A program made the position numbers and the translations under genes. Positions 10,787-20,462 of a stretch of DNA of 64,000 nucleotides are shown here, piece by piece. The stretch comes from Gluconobacter sp. Gdi. Lineage in GTDB: Bacteria > Pseudomonadota > Alphaproteobacteria > Acetobacterales > Acetobacteraceae. Within the stretch, counting starts at the first letter, position 1. Every line of letters begins with the position of its first letter. A model generated the notes under the pieces. The model was not told where the DNA came from, did no database searches, and saw only the letters and a list, made by a program, of their open reading frames with translations. The stretch is taken from positions 1 to 64,000 of the forward strand of contig NZ_BLJQ01000010.1 in NCBI RefSeq assembly GCF_014132155.1. The letters run 5' to 3'.

Positions 10787-11677
10787 ATGACCGATACAGC
10801 TTCCAACGCTGCCAGCTCCGGCACCTTCACGATCGGCGGCGATCTCGCCGTTCATCGGCTCGGTTTCGGCGCCATGCGCATCACGGGCAAAGGCATATGG
10901 GGACCGCCCGCCGATCACGACGAGGCCATCCGCACGCTGAAGCGCCTTCCCGAACTCGGCGTCAACTTCATCGACACGTCGGACGCCTACGGGCCGGATG
11001 TTTCGGAATGGCTGATTAAAGAGGCGCTTCACCCATATCCCAAAGGTCTCGTGATCGCCACGAAGGGCGGGCTGACCCGGTCGGGGCCAGATATCTGGAA
11101 GCCGGTCGGACGACCGGAATATCTTCTCCAGCAGGTGCATAAAAGTCTGCGGAATCTCGGCGTCGAGCAGATCGATCTGTGGCAGTTGCACCGGATCGAT
11201 CCCAAAGTCCCGGCGGATGAGCAGTTCGAGGCGGTCCGGTCCTTCATCGATCAGGGACTGATCCGCCACGCGGGACTGAGCGAGGTCTCCGTAGAAGAGA
11301 TCAAAGCGGCATCGAAGTTCTTTGACGTGGCGACCGTCCAGAACCGCTACAATCTCGTTGATCGCAGCAGCGAAGACGTGCTCGACTACTGCACGCCGCA
11401 AAACATCGGATTCATCCCGTGGTTCCCCCTCGCGGCCGGCGACCTCGCCAAGCCGGGATCGATTTTAGACACCATGGCAGGCAAATACGGCGCTCACCCG
11501 AGCCAGATCGCTCTGGCCTGGGTCCTGAAGCGCAGTCCAGTGATGCTGCCAATCCCCGGGACCTCGAAGGTCGCGCATCTTGAGCAGAATATCGCCACTG
11601 CAGACATCACCCTGTCTGAGGAAGATTTCGCGGTGTTGGACGCGGAGGGACGCAAGGCGCTTCAAGCGGCATCTTGA
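10787..11677 (+). CDS. Aldo/keto reductase
   Basis: A 296-residue aldo/keto reductase of the AKR family that reduces aldehydes and ketones with NADPH. The sequence shows GFGAMRITG, Asp and Tyr in [10 protein letters not shown], Lys in VIATKGGL and His in WQLHRIDPK, so the catalytic tetrad is complete. [14 protein letters not shown] marks the cofactor-binding end. Length is normal, unlike the AKR at 1087. Last gene in the TetR-linked run, 49 bp after the second SDR. Confidence 0.9.
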   Translation: MTDTASNAASSGTFTIGGDLAVHRLGFGAMRITGKGIWGPPADHDEAIRTLKRLPELGVNFIDTSDAYGPDVSEWLIKEALHPYPKGLVIATKGGLTRSGPDIWKPVGRPEYLLQQVHKSLRNLGVEQIDLWQLHRIDPKVPADEQFEAVRSFIDQGLIRHAGLSEVSVEEIKAASKFFDVATVQNRYNLVDRSSEDVLDYCTPQNIGFIPWFPLAAGDLAKPGSILDTMAGKYGAHPSQIALAWVLKRSPVMLPIPGTSKVAHLEQNIATADITLSEEDFAVLDAEGRKALQAAS

Positions 11678-11828
11678 CCTCAATGTCGCACATCACCCGA
11701 CGTATCAATTCATAAGAGAAGCCTTAAATCCATGGCCGGACGATATCTACACAATCCACGTGGAACACATGTCGGACAAGCACGGATGGAACAAATAGGA
11801 ACCGAGGCAGAAAGGGATCATAACGACC

Positions 11829-12755
11829 ATGCGCACTGCGGAACTCCGCTATTTTCTGGCTTCTGTTGAAGCTGGAAGTTTCGGGAAGGCCGCATCATCC
11901 CTTCAACTGCGAGTATCGACGGTCAGCCGAGCAATTGCTCGACTTGAGGATCAACTGGGTGTTGCGCTCTTTGAACGAACCTCCTCTGGCATTAAACTTA
12001 CGACTGCGGGACGCATAGCATTACGCTGTGTCCGTCGCGTCCTGCGCGAGACAAATGCACTCACGGAAACACTCGACCGAAGTTCCTTCGGAGAAATCGG
12101 AGAGGTGCATCTCGGTTTTCATCTTCCACCTCTAAACGCCGTCCTGACAAGTTTGCTCGTCGAATGGCGGACAACCTATCCCGGCATAAGTGTCACACCA
12201 CACGAACCGGGTGAAAGAACACTCCATTCCGCACTGATCGAACGTCATATCGACGTTGCCTTGCTTCCTGAATTAGCCCTTTCTCAACACCACCCGCATA
12301 CTCCAATTTACTTCGAGCCCTTGATGGCGGCCGTGCCAAATACTCACCGCCTCGCCGAAAAAACAACAATTCAATGGACTGACCTCAAAAACGAAAATCT
12401 GCTTCTATGGTCGTGGGGAAAAGATAGGATCGGTCGTGATTTCTTTGCTACGCGGCTACCCGGCATTAATGTGCGCATTTTTGAAACGGGCAACATGACC
12501 CTGCTCGCTTTCGTGCGGGCAGGATACGGCGTCACTGTCGCAGCGCAAACTTATTCGACTCTCAACCTCCCCGGCCTGAAATTCATCCCAATCGACGAGG
12601 AAGATGCCGGGTTCAAGATCAATCTGGTCTGGCGTGCCGAAAGCGAAGATCCCGTCGTAGGAAAATTTGTCGCCTTCATGCGTGACCGGGCAAAGCCCTA
12701 TTGGCGAGTTACCTCTCCCCGCGCAGCTTCCGAAAGCCCCTATCCGCCCCCATGA
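11829..12755 (+). CDS. LysR-family transcriptional regulator; 3' end overlaps the conjugation module
   Basis: A 308-residue LysR protein with an N-terminal HTH (LASVEAGSFGKAASSLQLRVSTVSR, about 10-34, slightly degenerate) and an effector domain. Codon use is more AT-rich than its neighbours. The last roughly 16 residues are encoded opposite the end of the DUF2274 gene (47 bp convergent overlap), so the original C-terminus has probably been replaced where this cargo joins the trb module. Confidence 0.85.
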   Translation: MRTAELRYFLASVEAGSFGKAASSLQLRVSTVSRAIARLEDQLGVALFERTSSGIKLTTAGRIALRCVRRVLRETNALTETLDRSSFGEIGEVHLGFHLPPLNAVLTSLLVEWRTTYPGISVTPHEPGERTLHSALIERHIDVALLPELALSQHHPHTPIYFEPLMAAVPNTHRLAEKTTIQWTDLKNENLLLWSWGKDRIGRDFFATRLPGINVRIFETGNMTLLAFVRAGYGVTVAAQTYSTLNLPGLKFIPIDEEDAGFKINLVWRAESEDPVVGKFVAFMRDRAKPYWRVTSPRAASESPYPPP

Positions 12756-12927
12756 AACGAGCGAGCATTGGTGAGATCAGCTTCGCTACTGCGATCTCGG
12801 CCTGACCGCTCTCACGCGCCAGCAACCGCCCGTATTCAACCAGATCGCGATGTACGGTGGCCGGTAGCTCAATGGTCAGCCGCACCGGTTTGTCATTCTC
12901 AATCGGCCCAAGCCTGAGCTTTGTCAT
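12709..12927 (-). CDS. DUF2274 family protein, last gene of the trb operon
   Basis: A 72-residue protein whose MTKLRLGPIENDKPVRLTI opening and LARFMGADRGFRKLR ending match the small DUF2274 proteins regularly encoded just after trbI in Tn4371-like elements. The middle resembles a short ribbon-helix-helix or RHH-like segment (LPATVHRDLVEYGRLLA), so it may bind DNA; its function is not established. Its ATG overlaps the trbI stop codon by four bases, which indicates translational coupling. Confidence 0.8.
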   Translation of the reverse strand: MTKLRLGPIENDKPVRLTIELPATVHRDLVEYGRLLARESGQAEIAVAKLISPMLARFMGADRGFRKLRGER

Positions 12928-14084
12928 CGGGGAGCCTCCTGTCTGTAGGGGGAAAGAACCAGATCGCGATGCACCATGACCCGGACGGGAAAACCGCGCC
13001 GGATCGTATTGGTGGGCTGGATATTGAGCGAGCGTCCGACCATCTGCTCACCGATCTGGTTAAATCCTTGCGATCCGCCGGTGCGCAGCGCCTGGGCGAT
13101 GCCATTGCTACCGCCAATATCGGCTTCTGAACCCACGCTCAGCATCGTCGAAACCAGAGCGGCCTTGAACACCTCCCCCCAGTGATTGTCGGTCTGGTCC
13201 TGCAACCCGGCGTAGCCCGCCGCATCGGCGGCAGGTTCGTTTTCTAATACGATCGAATCCCCGACCCCGCGTATCAGCCGGGTCCAGACCAGCAGCACGC
13301 GGGTCTGGCCGTAGGCGATCTGGGAGTCATAGCGGCCGATCAGTTTCGCGCCCTGCGGGATCAGCAGGATATGGCCGGTCGGACTGTCATAGACATTCTC
13401 CGTCACCTGCGCCGTGACCTCACCGGGCAGGTCGGAGCGGATGCCGGTAATCAGCGCGCCGGAAATGATCGATCCCGCCTGGATTACATACGGGCTGGGA
13501 GCAGGCGTCAGGCGCACAGCACTCACGGTACGCTGGTCAACCGGGCTATCGAGAAACACCTGGTTGCGATCGGTCGAATTAACGGGGAATGGAACTGTGG
13601 GCGGGTCGGCCGTCACCGAGGCAGTGCTGTTTCGCCCGACCTGCGTCTGGGTAAAGAGATGGCTGACCCGTGCGGCTTCCTGCTCCTGGGCCATGCGCTG
13701 CTTCTCGGGATCAGCCGGTGCGGCGGGTGTCGCCATGCCGGGAGCACCCACGCCTGCCTTGAGGAACGGCCTGCCGAGATCGCCGGGCAGCGGTGGCCCG
13801 AGGCGCGGCAGGTGGGTATAGTCTCCCGGCAGGTTCGCCAGCCCGTCCGGTGTGGTGCGATTGCCGGTATTATAAAGCTCGGCCTTGCCCGTTCGGGGTG
13901 CGGGCTTCAGCGCCACATAGAGCGCACCCCCGACACCGAGCACCGCCACCAGCGTCAGCCCCATGATCACCTTGCGCGACAATCGCGTGACCGGCGGTCG
14001 CGTGACGCGCAACCGCATCTCGCCCGGCGGCCTGACGGGAGGCGCCGGTTTTCCCGCTTCCTCCGCTCCGGTGCTCCCGCTCAC
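12924..14084 (-). CDS. trbI: TrbI (VirB10-like) conjugal transfer protein
   Basis: A VirB10-type protein linking inner and outer membrane parts of the mating channel. About 386 residues from a GTG at 14084 that overlaps the trbG stop (GTGA). An N-terminal cytoplasmic Pro-rich part is followed by a single membrane segment (IMGLTLVAVLGVGGALYVAL), a Pro-rich periplasmic region, and the conserved beta-barrel domain with IQAGSIISGALITGI and LLIPQGAKLIGRYDSQ. The open frame continues upstream to 14243 but that part lies inside trbG, so the GTG start is preferred. Confidence 0.93.
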   Translation of the reverse strand: MSGSTGAEEAGKPAPPVRPPGEMRLRVTRPPVTRLSRKVIMGLTLVAVLGVGGALYVALKPAPRTGKAELYNTGNRTTPDGLANLPGDYTHLPRLGPPLPGDLGRPFLKAGVGAPGMATPAAPADPEKQRMAQEQEAARVSHLFTQTQVGRNSTASVTADPPTVPFPVNSTDRNQVFLDSPVDQRTVSAVRLTPAPSPYVIQAGSIISGALITGIRSDLPGEVTAQVTENVYDSPTGHILLIPQGAKLIGRYDSQIAYGQTRVLLVWTRLIRGVGDSIVLENEPAADAAGYAGLQDQTDNHWGEVFKAALVSTMLSVGSEADIGGSNGIAQALRTGGSQGFNQIGEQMVGRSLNIQPTNTIRRGFPVRVMVHRDLVLSPYRQEAPR

Positions 14085-15067
14085 GACCGACGGGCTCCAT
14101 CGGTGCGCACGATGCGCACCACCTGCTGATGCTTCGCCCCCAGTCGCAATTCGGCTGCCGCGAACAGGCGATCGACGATCATCCGGTTGCCGCGCACCCG
14201 GTAATTCACCAATTGTCCGTCGCCCTGTGGGCCGATCACCCACAGCGGCGGCATTTCCCCCTGGGCGATGCCGGTCGGAAACTCGATGAACACCTGCCGC
14301 CCATCATCGAAGGCCCTCAATGGCCTCCACGGTGCCTCGTCACCCTCGATCCGGTAGCGGAAATTCAGCGCATCGAGATCGATGCCCGTCGCGACCGGAG
14401 TGCCAAGATCAGAATCCCGATCCTGGCCGCGCAGGGCAACGATCTGGTCCTGCGGATAGTCCCAGGATACCGAGGCCATATAGGTCCGCTCATCGGAGCG
14501 CAGTTCCAGATGATAGGTGCGCCGGTCGGTATTGATGACCAGGTTGGTCGTCAGGTCCGGACGGGTCGGCTTGAGCAGGATATGAATCCGTTTCGACATC
14601 CCTGCCCCGCTCTCGGTGTCGCCGATAATCCAGCGCACGGTATCGCCGGCGGCGACCGGACCCGAACCGACCAGCTTCTCGCCCGGCTGCAGCGCGATAT
14701 CGGTGATCTCGCCGGGTGCGGCGTAGAGCTGATAGAGCGCGCCCTCAGAAAAGGGGTAGACCTGGATCGCATTCAGATAGCCGGCCCGCGTCGGTTGGAT
14801 CCGCGCCGCACTGTTGGCGAGCTCGACCCGCTGATGCGGATCCGTCGGGTCCGGAGCCGCATGCCGAAAGGGAATCGGCTTGAGTTGCCCCGGCAGCGGC
14901 AAGGGCTCGGGCAGTGCGACCACCTGCACCGGCTTGGGCGGCTCCGGGGTGAGAACCGCCTGCCGGGGCGTATCGTCGTACCGGATGGCAGGCGGCTTCC
15001 ATGAGGAGCAGGCTGCAAGGGGCGCCAGCAGGATCATGAACGGCGCGATGGTGTTGAAGGTGCGCAT
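14081..15067 (-). CDS. trbG: TrbG (VirB9-like) conjugal transfer lipoprotein
   Basis: A 328-residue VirB9-type component of the outer-membrane core of the channel. The N-terminus carries a lipoprotein signal with a lipobox (APLAACSS). The C-terminal VirB9 domain contains TYHLELRSDERTYMASVSW and a PPLWVIG element before the end. Its ATG at 15067 shares a base with the trbF stop (TGATG). It should bind TrbI and be anchored in the outer membrane. Confidence 0.93.
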   Translation of the reverse strand: MRTFNTIAPFMILLAPLAACSSWKPPAIRYDDTPRQAVLTPEPPKPVQVVALPEPLPLPGQLKPIPFRHAAPDPTDPHQRVELANSAARIQPTRAGYLNAIQVYPFSEGALYQLYAAPGEITDIALQPGEKLVGSGPVAAGDTVRWIIGDTESGAGMSKRIHILLKPTRPDLTTNLVINTDRRTYHLELRSDERTYMASVSWDYPQDQIVALRGQDRDSDLGTPVATGIDLDALNFRYRIEGDEAPWRPLRAFDDGRQVFIEFPTGIAQGEMPPLWVIGPQGDGQLVNYRVRGNRMIVDRLFAAAELRLGAKHQQVVRIVRTDGARRS

Positions 15068-15747
15068 CAGCCGAGTTCCCTGGACCAGTTGAGGGCATGG
15101 ATGTAGATGCCAAGCGGGTTCTTGCGCAGCCGCTCGGCATCGGTCGGGGTGTTCACAACAATGGTGAGGATCGCGCTCCAGCGCTCGGTGGCGGCCAGCG
15201 CGCCGTCGACATAGCGGCGCTCGATCCATTCCACCCGGAAGCTGTCGTCGGAAGCGCGGATGACGCTGGCGATCTCGACCGCCACCTGCATCTTGCCGAT
15301 CCGGCTGAAGGGATCGTTGGTGCGGGCATAATCGTTCAGGGCCAGCGCGCCGCGGTCGGTGACGTAGTTGTAGGCGTCGAGCCAGTTCTGCCGCAGCACC
15401 ACCGGATCGGCCGGGATGCCGCGCACCTCGGCGATGAAGCGTGCCAGATACCAGGCGATCTGCGGATCGGTCGGCCGATAGGCGGCCGTCGCCGGACCAA
15501 CGGCCTGCGCCTGGCCGAGATGGTCGATCTGCACCACCCAGGGGGTGATGGTGCCGCGCGCCGACTGCCAGACCAGCCCGGCGGCGAGGCCACCGCTCAA
15601 AGCCAGGCAGCCGAAGAAGGCCAGCCGCCAGTTGCGCGCCTGGACACGGGCCGAGCCGATGCGGTCGTCCCAGACCTGTCCGGCCCTGTGATAGGGCGTC
15701 TCGGGTTCCGGTGTTCTTCCGAAACGCACATTGGGGCGGCGGAACAT
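15067..15747 (-). CDS. trbF: TrbF (VirB8-like) conjugal transfer protein
   Basis: A 226-residue VirB8-type assembly factor. A cytoplasmic N-terminus (about 1-40) precedes one membrane segment (LAFFGCLALSGGLAAGLVW) and a periplasmic NTF2-like domain with a TPWVVQIDHLGQ opening and a RYVDGALAATERWSAILT strand. Length is typical for the family. It lies 2 bp after trbL and overlaps trbG. Confidence 0.93.
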   Translation of the reverse strand: MFRRPNVRFGRTPEPETPYHRAGQVWDDRIGSARVQARNWRLAFFGCLALSGGLAAGLVWQSARGTITPWVVQIDHLGQAQAVGPATAAYRPTDPQIAWYLARFIAEVRGIPADPVVLRQNWLDAYNYVTDRGALALNDYARTNDPFSRIGKMQVAVEIASVIRASDDSFRVEWIERRYVDGALAATERWSAILTIVVNTPTDAERLRKNPLGIYIHALNWSRELG

Positions 15748-15749
15748 GG

Positions 15750-17009
15750 CTATTCTCCCTCCGAAAGATCGACGTCATGGCCGCCGCTGGGCCGGTCGCC
15801 GCCCTTGATCGCCTGCGCGGCCGCTTCCGCTCCGCCCTTGATCCGGTTGTTGCGCTGCATCCGGCTGGCCCAGGCCGGTGGCTTGCCGGCAGCACTCGCT
15901 CCGCCGCCGGCACCCGAGGCCGTGGCACTACCCGCGCCACCGGTCGCGGCCGCCCCGCCGGCCTGATAGCTGGTGCGGACACTGGCCATGGCGCGGCGCA
16001 ACGGGCTGGCGGCGGCGGACAGTCCGGTTTTGGCCACTCCTGCCGCGCCGCCAGCGCGATAGGCGGCGGTGGTGCCACCGGCGACAAAGGCGCCGCCACG
16101 CACGGCCGCTGCCGCAGCGCCCACGGCCAGTCCGGCGCCAGACGCGGCGGCCACGCCGGCACCGACGACCCCAGCGGCTGTAGCAACCGCAGACCCGGCA
16201 CCCAACTGCGGACCACCGGCAATCAACCCGTTGGCCAATGCCGGGCCGAACACGGTCAGACCGAGGAGCGTCAGGGAGGCGAGGATCAGGGTAAGTGCGT
16301 CATTGATCGTCGGCGGGTTGTTGAAACCGCTGGTGAACTGGCCGAACACGGTCGAACCGATGCCGACGATGACGGCCAGCATCAGCACCTTGATCCCGGA
16401 CGACACGACATTGCCCAGCACCTTCTCGGCGAGGAAGGCGGTGCGGCCGAACAGCCCGAAGGGCACCAGCACGAAGCCTGCGAGGGTGGTCAGCTTGAAC
16501 TCGATCAGCGCCACGAAAAGCTGGATCGCCATGACAAAGAAGCTGATGACCACGATCAGCCAGGCGAGCAGCAGCACTACGATCTGGATTGCGTTATTGA
16601 AGATGGCGACGAAACCGACCAGCGAGGAGATCGAGGTCAGGATCGGCTTGCCGGCATCAATGCCGACCTGTGCCAGCCGACCGGGCTGGAGCAGCTGCGC
16701 CTGGGTGAGATGGCCACCGCCGGCCTCGATGCCCAGCCCGGCAAAGGACTCGTAGATGATTTTCGCGAGCCCGTTGAAGTTGCCGATGATGAACGCAAAC
16801 ATCCCGATGAACAGGGTCTTGCGGATCAGCCGCGCCAGCACGTCCTCATCCGGCGCCAGCGCCCAGAACAGTCCGGCCAGCGTGATATCGATGGTAATCA
16901 GCACACCGGCGAGCCAGTGGACGTCGCCCTGCACCAGCCCGAACCCGGAATCGATATATTGGGTGAAGATGGCAAGGAAATTGTCGATGACGCCGGTGCC
17001 CTGCTGCAT
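15750..17009 (-). CDS. trbL: TrbL (VirB6-like) polytopic membrane protein
   Basis: About 419 residues from the ATG at 17009. Five to seven hydrophobic segments fill residues 30-290, for example a long stretch around IVVLLLAWLIVVISFFVMAI, and a Gly/Ala-rich C-terminal tail with little predicted structure follows. This is the VirB6-type inner-membrane component that guides DNA into the channel. The open frame reaches 17084, but the upstream part overlaps trbK. Neighbours trbK and trbF are 4 bp and 2 bp away. Confidence 0.93.
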   Translation of the reverse strand: MQQGTGVIDNFLAIFTQYIDSGFGLVQGDVHWLAGVLITIDITLAGLFWALAPDEDVLARLIRKTLFIGMFAFIIGNFNGLAKIIYESFAGLGIEAGGGHLTQAQLLQPGRLAQVGIDAGKPILTSISSLVGFVAIFNNAIQIVVLLLAWLIVVISFFVMAIQLFVALIEFKLTTLAGFVLVPFGLFGRTAFLAEKVLGNVVSSGIKVLMLAVIVGIGSTVFGQFTSGFNNPPTINDALTLILASLTLLGLTVFGPALANGLIAGGPQLGAGSAVATAAGVVGAGVAAASGAGLAVGAAAAAVRGGAFVAGGTTAAYRAGGAAGVAKTGLSAAASPLRRAMASVRTSYQAGGAAATGGAGSATASGAGGGASAAGKPPAWASRMQRNNRIKGGAEAAAQAIKGGDRPSGGHDVDLSEGE

Positions 17010-17013
17010 GGCG

Positions 17014-17286
17014 TCACCGTGCCGCGTCGGGCGCGAAGAAGCGCTTGCGGTTCTCGGCCCATACCGCTTCGCAGGCCGGATCACCGTCGGCCTTCATGCC
17101 CAGCGCCTGACAATGCGCCAGACCGGTGGCCAGCCAGTCACGCGATCCAGGTGGCCCGAGATCCAGCACACCGACGTCACGGGGAACGTGCCGGAGATGC
17201 AGGGTCGCGGCCACGATGATCAGAACAACCAGCCCGACGGCCACGAGCCGGAAGATGACCGGCGGGGAAAGGCGCGGCGGGCGCAT
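17014..17286 (-). CDS. trbK: TrbK-like (entry-exclusion) small membrane protein
   Basis: A 90-residue protein with one N-terminal membrane segment (LVAVGLVVLIIVAATLHL) followed by a short periplasmic part containing two Cys (HCQALG and DPACEAVW), as in the putative entry-exclusion proteins found between trbJ and trbL of these systems. Entry exclusion would block redundant transfer into a cell that already carries the element. The assignment is by position and architecture; sequence similarity to RP4 TrbK is not evident to me. Confidence 0.75.
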   Translation of the reverse strand: MRPPRLSPPVIFRLVAVGLVVLIIVAATLHLRHVPRDVGVLDLGPPGSRDWLATGLAHCQALGMKADGDPACEAVWAENRKRFFAPDAAR

Positions 17287-18032
17287 CAGTGGAACATCTG
17301 TGCGTTGCCAGGCGTGTAGCCGGCCCCGTAATTCAGGAAATTCGCAAGCTGTGCCCTGCCCTGCTCCTCACTCTCCACCTGCCGGGCACCTTCCAGCGCC
17401 TGGGCGCGGCCCATCGCCGCCGTCACAGCGGTGAGGTCGGCAAGCTGGCGGGTTTGCAGCGCCATGAGCTGGTTGCCCGACTGCGCGGCCTGCAAGGCAC
17501 CGGTCGCCCCCTGGCTCGACGTGACCAGATCGTCGATCTGACTGCCGGTACTGTCGAGATTCTGCACGGCACCGGTCTGCACGCGCAGATCGTCCAGATA
17601 GGCCCCCCTTGCATTCTGCCATCGCGTCTGCGCGTCACCGGTCATCTGGGCCGCCGAACCTGGGCTCGCAAGCGCCTGCGGATAGGTCTGGCTGAAGGCC
17701 TGATCGATGCTGGTCAGGTTATAAGAGAGCCCTTGCGCCTGGCCGACGATTGCTTCCGTCTGCGCGATCGACTGCTCCAGCGGTGCCAGCACGGAGAACG
17801 GCAGACTGGCGAGGTTGCGCGCCTGGTTCTCCAGCATGGTCGCCTCATTGGTGAGGCTCTGCGCCTGCTGGTTGACCTGCTGCAGTGCCCGAGCGGCAAT
17901 CAGGACGCTCTGCACATGATTGGCCCCGTCATAGACCGCCCATTGCGCATGGGCCGGCACGCTCACGGCAAGCGGCAACAGAAGAACAGCACCGGACACG
18001 AAAACTGATTTCATTATCAGCCGATTTCTCAT
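17286..18032 (-). CDS. trbJ: TrbJ (VirB5-like) conjugal transfer protein
   Basis: About 248 residues with a signal peptide (hydrophobic SVFVSGAVLLLPLAVSVPAHA, cleavage after AHA) and a long alpha-helical, Gln-rich body, as expected for the VirB5-like minor pilus component. The ATG at 18032 overlaps the trbE stop (ATGA). An internal ATG at 18014 is an alternative. The frame upstream of 18032 belongs to trbE. Confidence 0.9.
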   Translation of the reverse strand: MRNRLIMKSVFVSGAVLLLPLAVSVPAHAQWAVYDGANHVQSVLIAARALQQVNQQAQSLTNEATMLENQARNLASLPFSVLAPLEQSIAQTEAIVGQAQGLSYNLTSIDQAFSQTYPQALASPGSAAQMTGDAQTRWQNARGAYLDDLRVQTGAVQNLDSTGSQIDDLVTSSQGATGALQAAQSGNQLMALQTRQLADLTAVTAAMGRAQALEGARQVESEEQGRAQLANFLNYGAGYTPGNAQMFH

Positions 18033-20455
18033 GACCCTGCTCCCGGATTGAGCATCTCCACCGCCCACTCGACGCCTTTGTGCACGAGCCATGCCGCCGC
18101 GAAACCATCGCGCCCGTCCCGGGCAAAGATCCGGTCGATGGCGGCCTGGTCGTCGGGCGACGACGCGGCGGTGAAGGCCAGCGCCACCTCGGACAGGCCG
18201 AGATCGAACAGCCTGTTGCCTCTGCGGGACTGGCAGTAATAATCGCGCTTGGGTGTGGCCCGGCTGAGGATCTCGATCTGACGGTCGTTCAGCCCGAAGC
18301 GGCGATAGATCGTGGTAATCTGCGGCTCCAGCGCCCGATCATTGGGCAGGAACACGCGTGTCGGGCAACTCTCGATCAGCGCCGGCGCGATCGGACTGGC
18401 ATCGATATCGGCCAGCGACTGGGTGGCGAAGATGACGGAGGCGTTCTTCTTGCGCAGCGTCTTCAGCCATTCCCGGAGCTGGCCGGCGAAGGCGCGATCG
18501 TCCAGCGCCAGCCAGCCCTCGTCGATGATCAGCAGCGTCGGGCTGCCGTCAAACCGGTCCTCGATACGATGGAACAGATAGGACAGCACGGCGGACGCGG
18601 CACCCGAGCCGATCAGCCCCTCGATCTCGAAGGCCTGGATATCGGCGACGCCCAGCCGCTCATGCTCGGCGTCGAGCAGGCTGCCCCACGGGCCGCCAAC
18701 ACAATAGGGCTGAAGCGCCTGTTTCAACGCCAGCGACTGGAGCAGCGCCGACAGACCGGTGAGTGTCCGTTCCGCGACCGGCGCCGAAGCCAGCGAGGTC
18801 AACGCCGACCACAGATACTCCTTGAGGTCGGGCGCAACCGTGACGCCCTCGCGCTCTAGCAGCGTCGCCACCCATTCCGCCGCCCAGGCCCGCTCGCCCG
18901 GCTCGTCGATCCGCGCCAGCGGCTGCAAGGCTACGGGGTCGCTCATGTCCTGCGCCAGCGCACCGCCGAGATCGTGCCAGTCGCCACCCATCGCCAGCGT
19001 TGCTGCGCGGATCGAGCCACCGAAATCGAAGGCGAAGATCCGGGCACCGGCATAGCGGCGGAACTGCATCGCCATGAAAGCCAGCAGCACGGACTTGCCG
19101 GCGCCGGTCGGCCCGGCGATCAGCGTGTGCCCGACATCGCCGACGTGGAGTGCGAAGCAGAACGGGGTCGAGCCCTCGGTGCGGGCATAGAATAGCGGTG
19201 GTGCCGCGAAATGCCCGTCCCGCTCCGGCCCCGCCCACACTGCGGAGAGCGGGATCATATGGGCGAGGTTCAGGGTCGAGACACAGGGCTGGCGGACATT
19301 GGCGTAGACGTGCCCCGGCAGGCTGCCAAACCAGGCTTCGAGCGCATTGACGCTCTCGCGCATGCAGGTGAAGTCGCGGCCCTGGATGGTCTTTTCCACC
19401 AGCCGCAGCCGATCGGCGGCGACGGTCGGATCCTCGTCCCACACCGTGACGGTAGCGGTGACATAGGCCTGTCCGACCTGGTCGGTTCCGAGTTCCTGCA
19501 AGGCCGCATCGGCGTCGGCGGCCTTGTTGGCGGCGTCGGAATCCAGCAGCACCGAGGCCTCGTTGGTCATCACCTCCTTGAGGATGGCCATGATCGACTT
19601 GCGCTTGGCGAACCATTGCCGTCGGATCCGGCCTACCACTTTCGTCGCGTCGGTGCGGTCGAGACAGATCGCCCGCGTCGACCAGCGATAGGGAAAGGCC
19701 AGCCGGTTCAGCTCGTCCAGCAGCCCCGGCCAGGTCTGGGTGGGAAAGCCGGTGACGGTGAGCGTGCGCAGATGGGCGTCGCCCAATCGGGGCTCCAGGC
19801 CGCCGGTCAGTTCCTCGTCGACCAGGATGGCATCGAGGTGCATCGGGATCTCGGGCACCCGAACCCGCTGCATCCGCGTCGAGACGCAGGAATGGAGATA
19901 GGTCAGGGTTTCGCCGTCATCGAGCCAGTCTGCCTCGGGCATGAAGCCATCGAGCAGGGCCAGCACCCGATCGGTCTGGTCGATGAAACCCGCGACCACG
20001 GCCTGCCAGTCGGAGCCGCCACGGGCGCGGTTCTCGTAGAGCCAGGCCTCCGCGCGGGCGGCGTCGTCCGCCGGCGGTAGCCAGACCAGGGTGAGGAAAT
20101 AACGGCTTTCATAATGCGCCCCCTCTTCCTCGAACTGCGCCCGGCGTTCGGCGTCGACCAGTTCGGAGGCTGGATCTGGGAACGGGCTGGAAGGATAGCC
20201 CCGCGCCTGGCGGCGCTGCGCTTCAACGAAAATGGCCCAGCCGGAGCCGAGACGGCGCAGGGCGTTGTTCAGCCGCGACGTGATCGCGACCAGTTCGGAC
20301 GCGGTCGAGGAGTCCAGGTCCGGGCCGCGAAAGCGCGCGGTGCGCTGGAAGGCGCCATCCTTGTTCAGCACCACACCTTTGGCGACCAGAGCTGCCCAGG
20401 GCAGGAAATCGGCCAGCCGGTCACGGCGATGGCGGTATTCGGCGAGGTTCATCAT
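18029..20455 (-). CDS. trbE: TrbE (VirB4-like) ATPase
   Basis: An 808-residue VirB4-type ATPase that powers assembly and substrate transfer at the inner membrane. The N-terminal CagE/TrbE domain is followed by a RecA-like domain with Walker A GPTGAGKS (about 448-455), Walker B LLIIDEGWLAL and the FATQSLADI segment typical of VirB4 proteins. Two ATG codons in tandem (20455 and 20452) follow trbD by 7 bp. Length is normal and no key residue is missing. Confidence 0.95.
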   Translation of the reverse strand: MMNLAEYRHRRDRLADFLPWAALVAKGVVLNKDGAFQRTARFRGPDLDSSTASELVAITSRLNNALRRLGSGWAIFVEAQRRQARGYPSSPFPDPASELVDAERRAQFEEEGAHYESRYFLTLVWLPPADDAARAEAWLYENRARGGSDWQAVVAGFIDQTDRVLALLDGFMPEADWLDDGETLTYLHSCVSTRMQRVRVPEIPMHLDAILVDEELTGGLEPRLGDAHLRTLTVTGFPTQTWPGLLDELNRLAFPYRWSTRAICLDRTDATKVVGRIRRQWFAKRKSIMAILKEVMTNEASVLLDSDAANKAADADAALQELGTDQVGQAYVTATVTVWDEDPTVAADRLRLVEKTIQGRDFTCMRESVNALEAWFGSLPGHVYANVRQPCVSTLNLAHMIPLSAVWAGPERDGHFAAPPLFYARTEGSTPFCFALHVGDVGHTLIAGPTGAGKSVLLAFMAMQFRRYAGARIFAFDFGGSIRAATLAMGGDWHDLGGALAQDMSDPVALQPLARIDEPGERAWAAEWVATLLEREGVTVAPDLKEYLWSALTSLASAPVAERTLTGLSALLQSLALKQALQPYCVGGPWGSLLDAEHERLGVADIQAFEIEGLIGSGAASAVLSYLFHRIEDRFDGSPTLLIIDEGWLALDDRAFAGQLREWLKTLRKKNASVIFATQSLADIDASPIAPALIESCPTRVFLPNDRALEPQITTIYRRFGLNDRQIEILSRATPKRDYYCQSRRGNRLFDLGLSEVALAFTAASSPDDQAAIDRIFARDGRDGFAAAWLVHKGVEWAVEMLNPGAGS

Positions 20456-20462
20456 GGCGCCC

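Noticed and set aside
15711-17219. 502-codon plus-strand frame opposite trbL and trbK
   Set aside because: Low-complexity His/Gln/Asp-rich translation. TrbL on the minus strand has the expected membrane segments.
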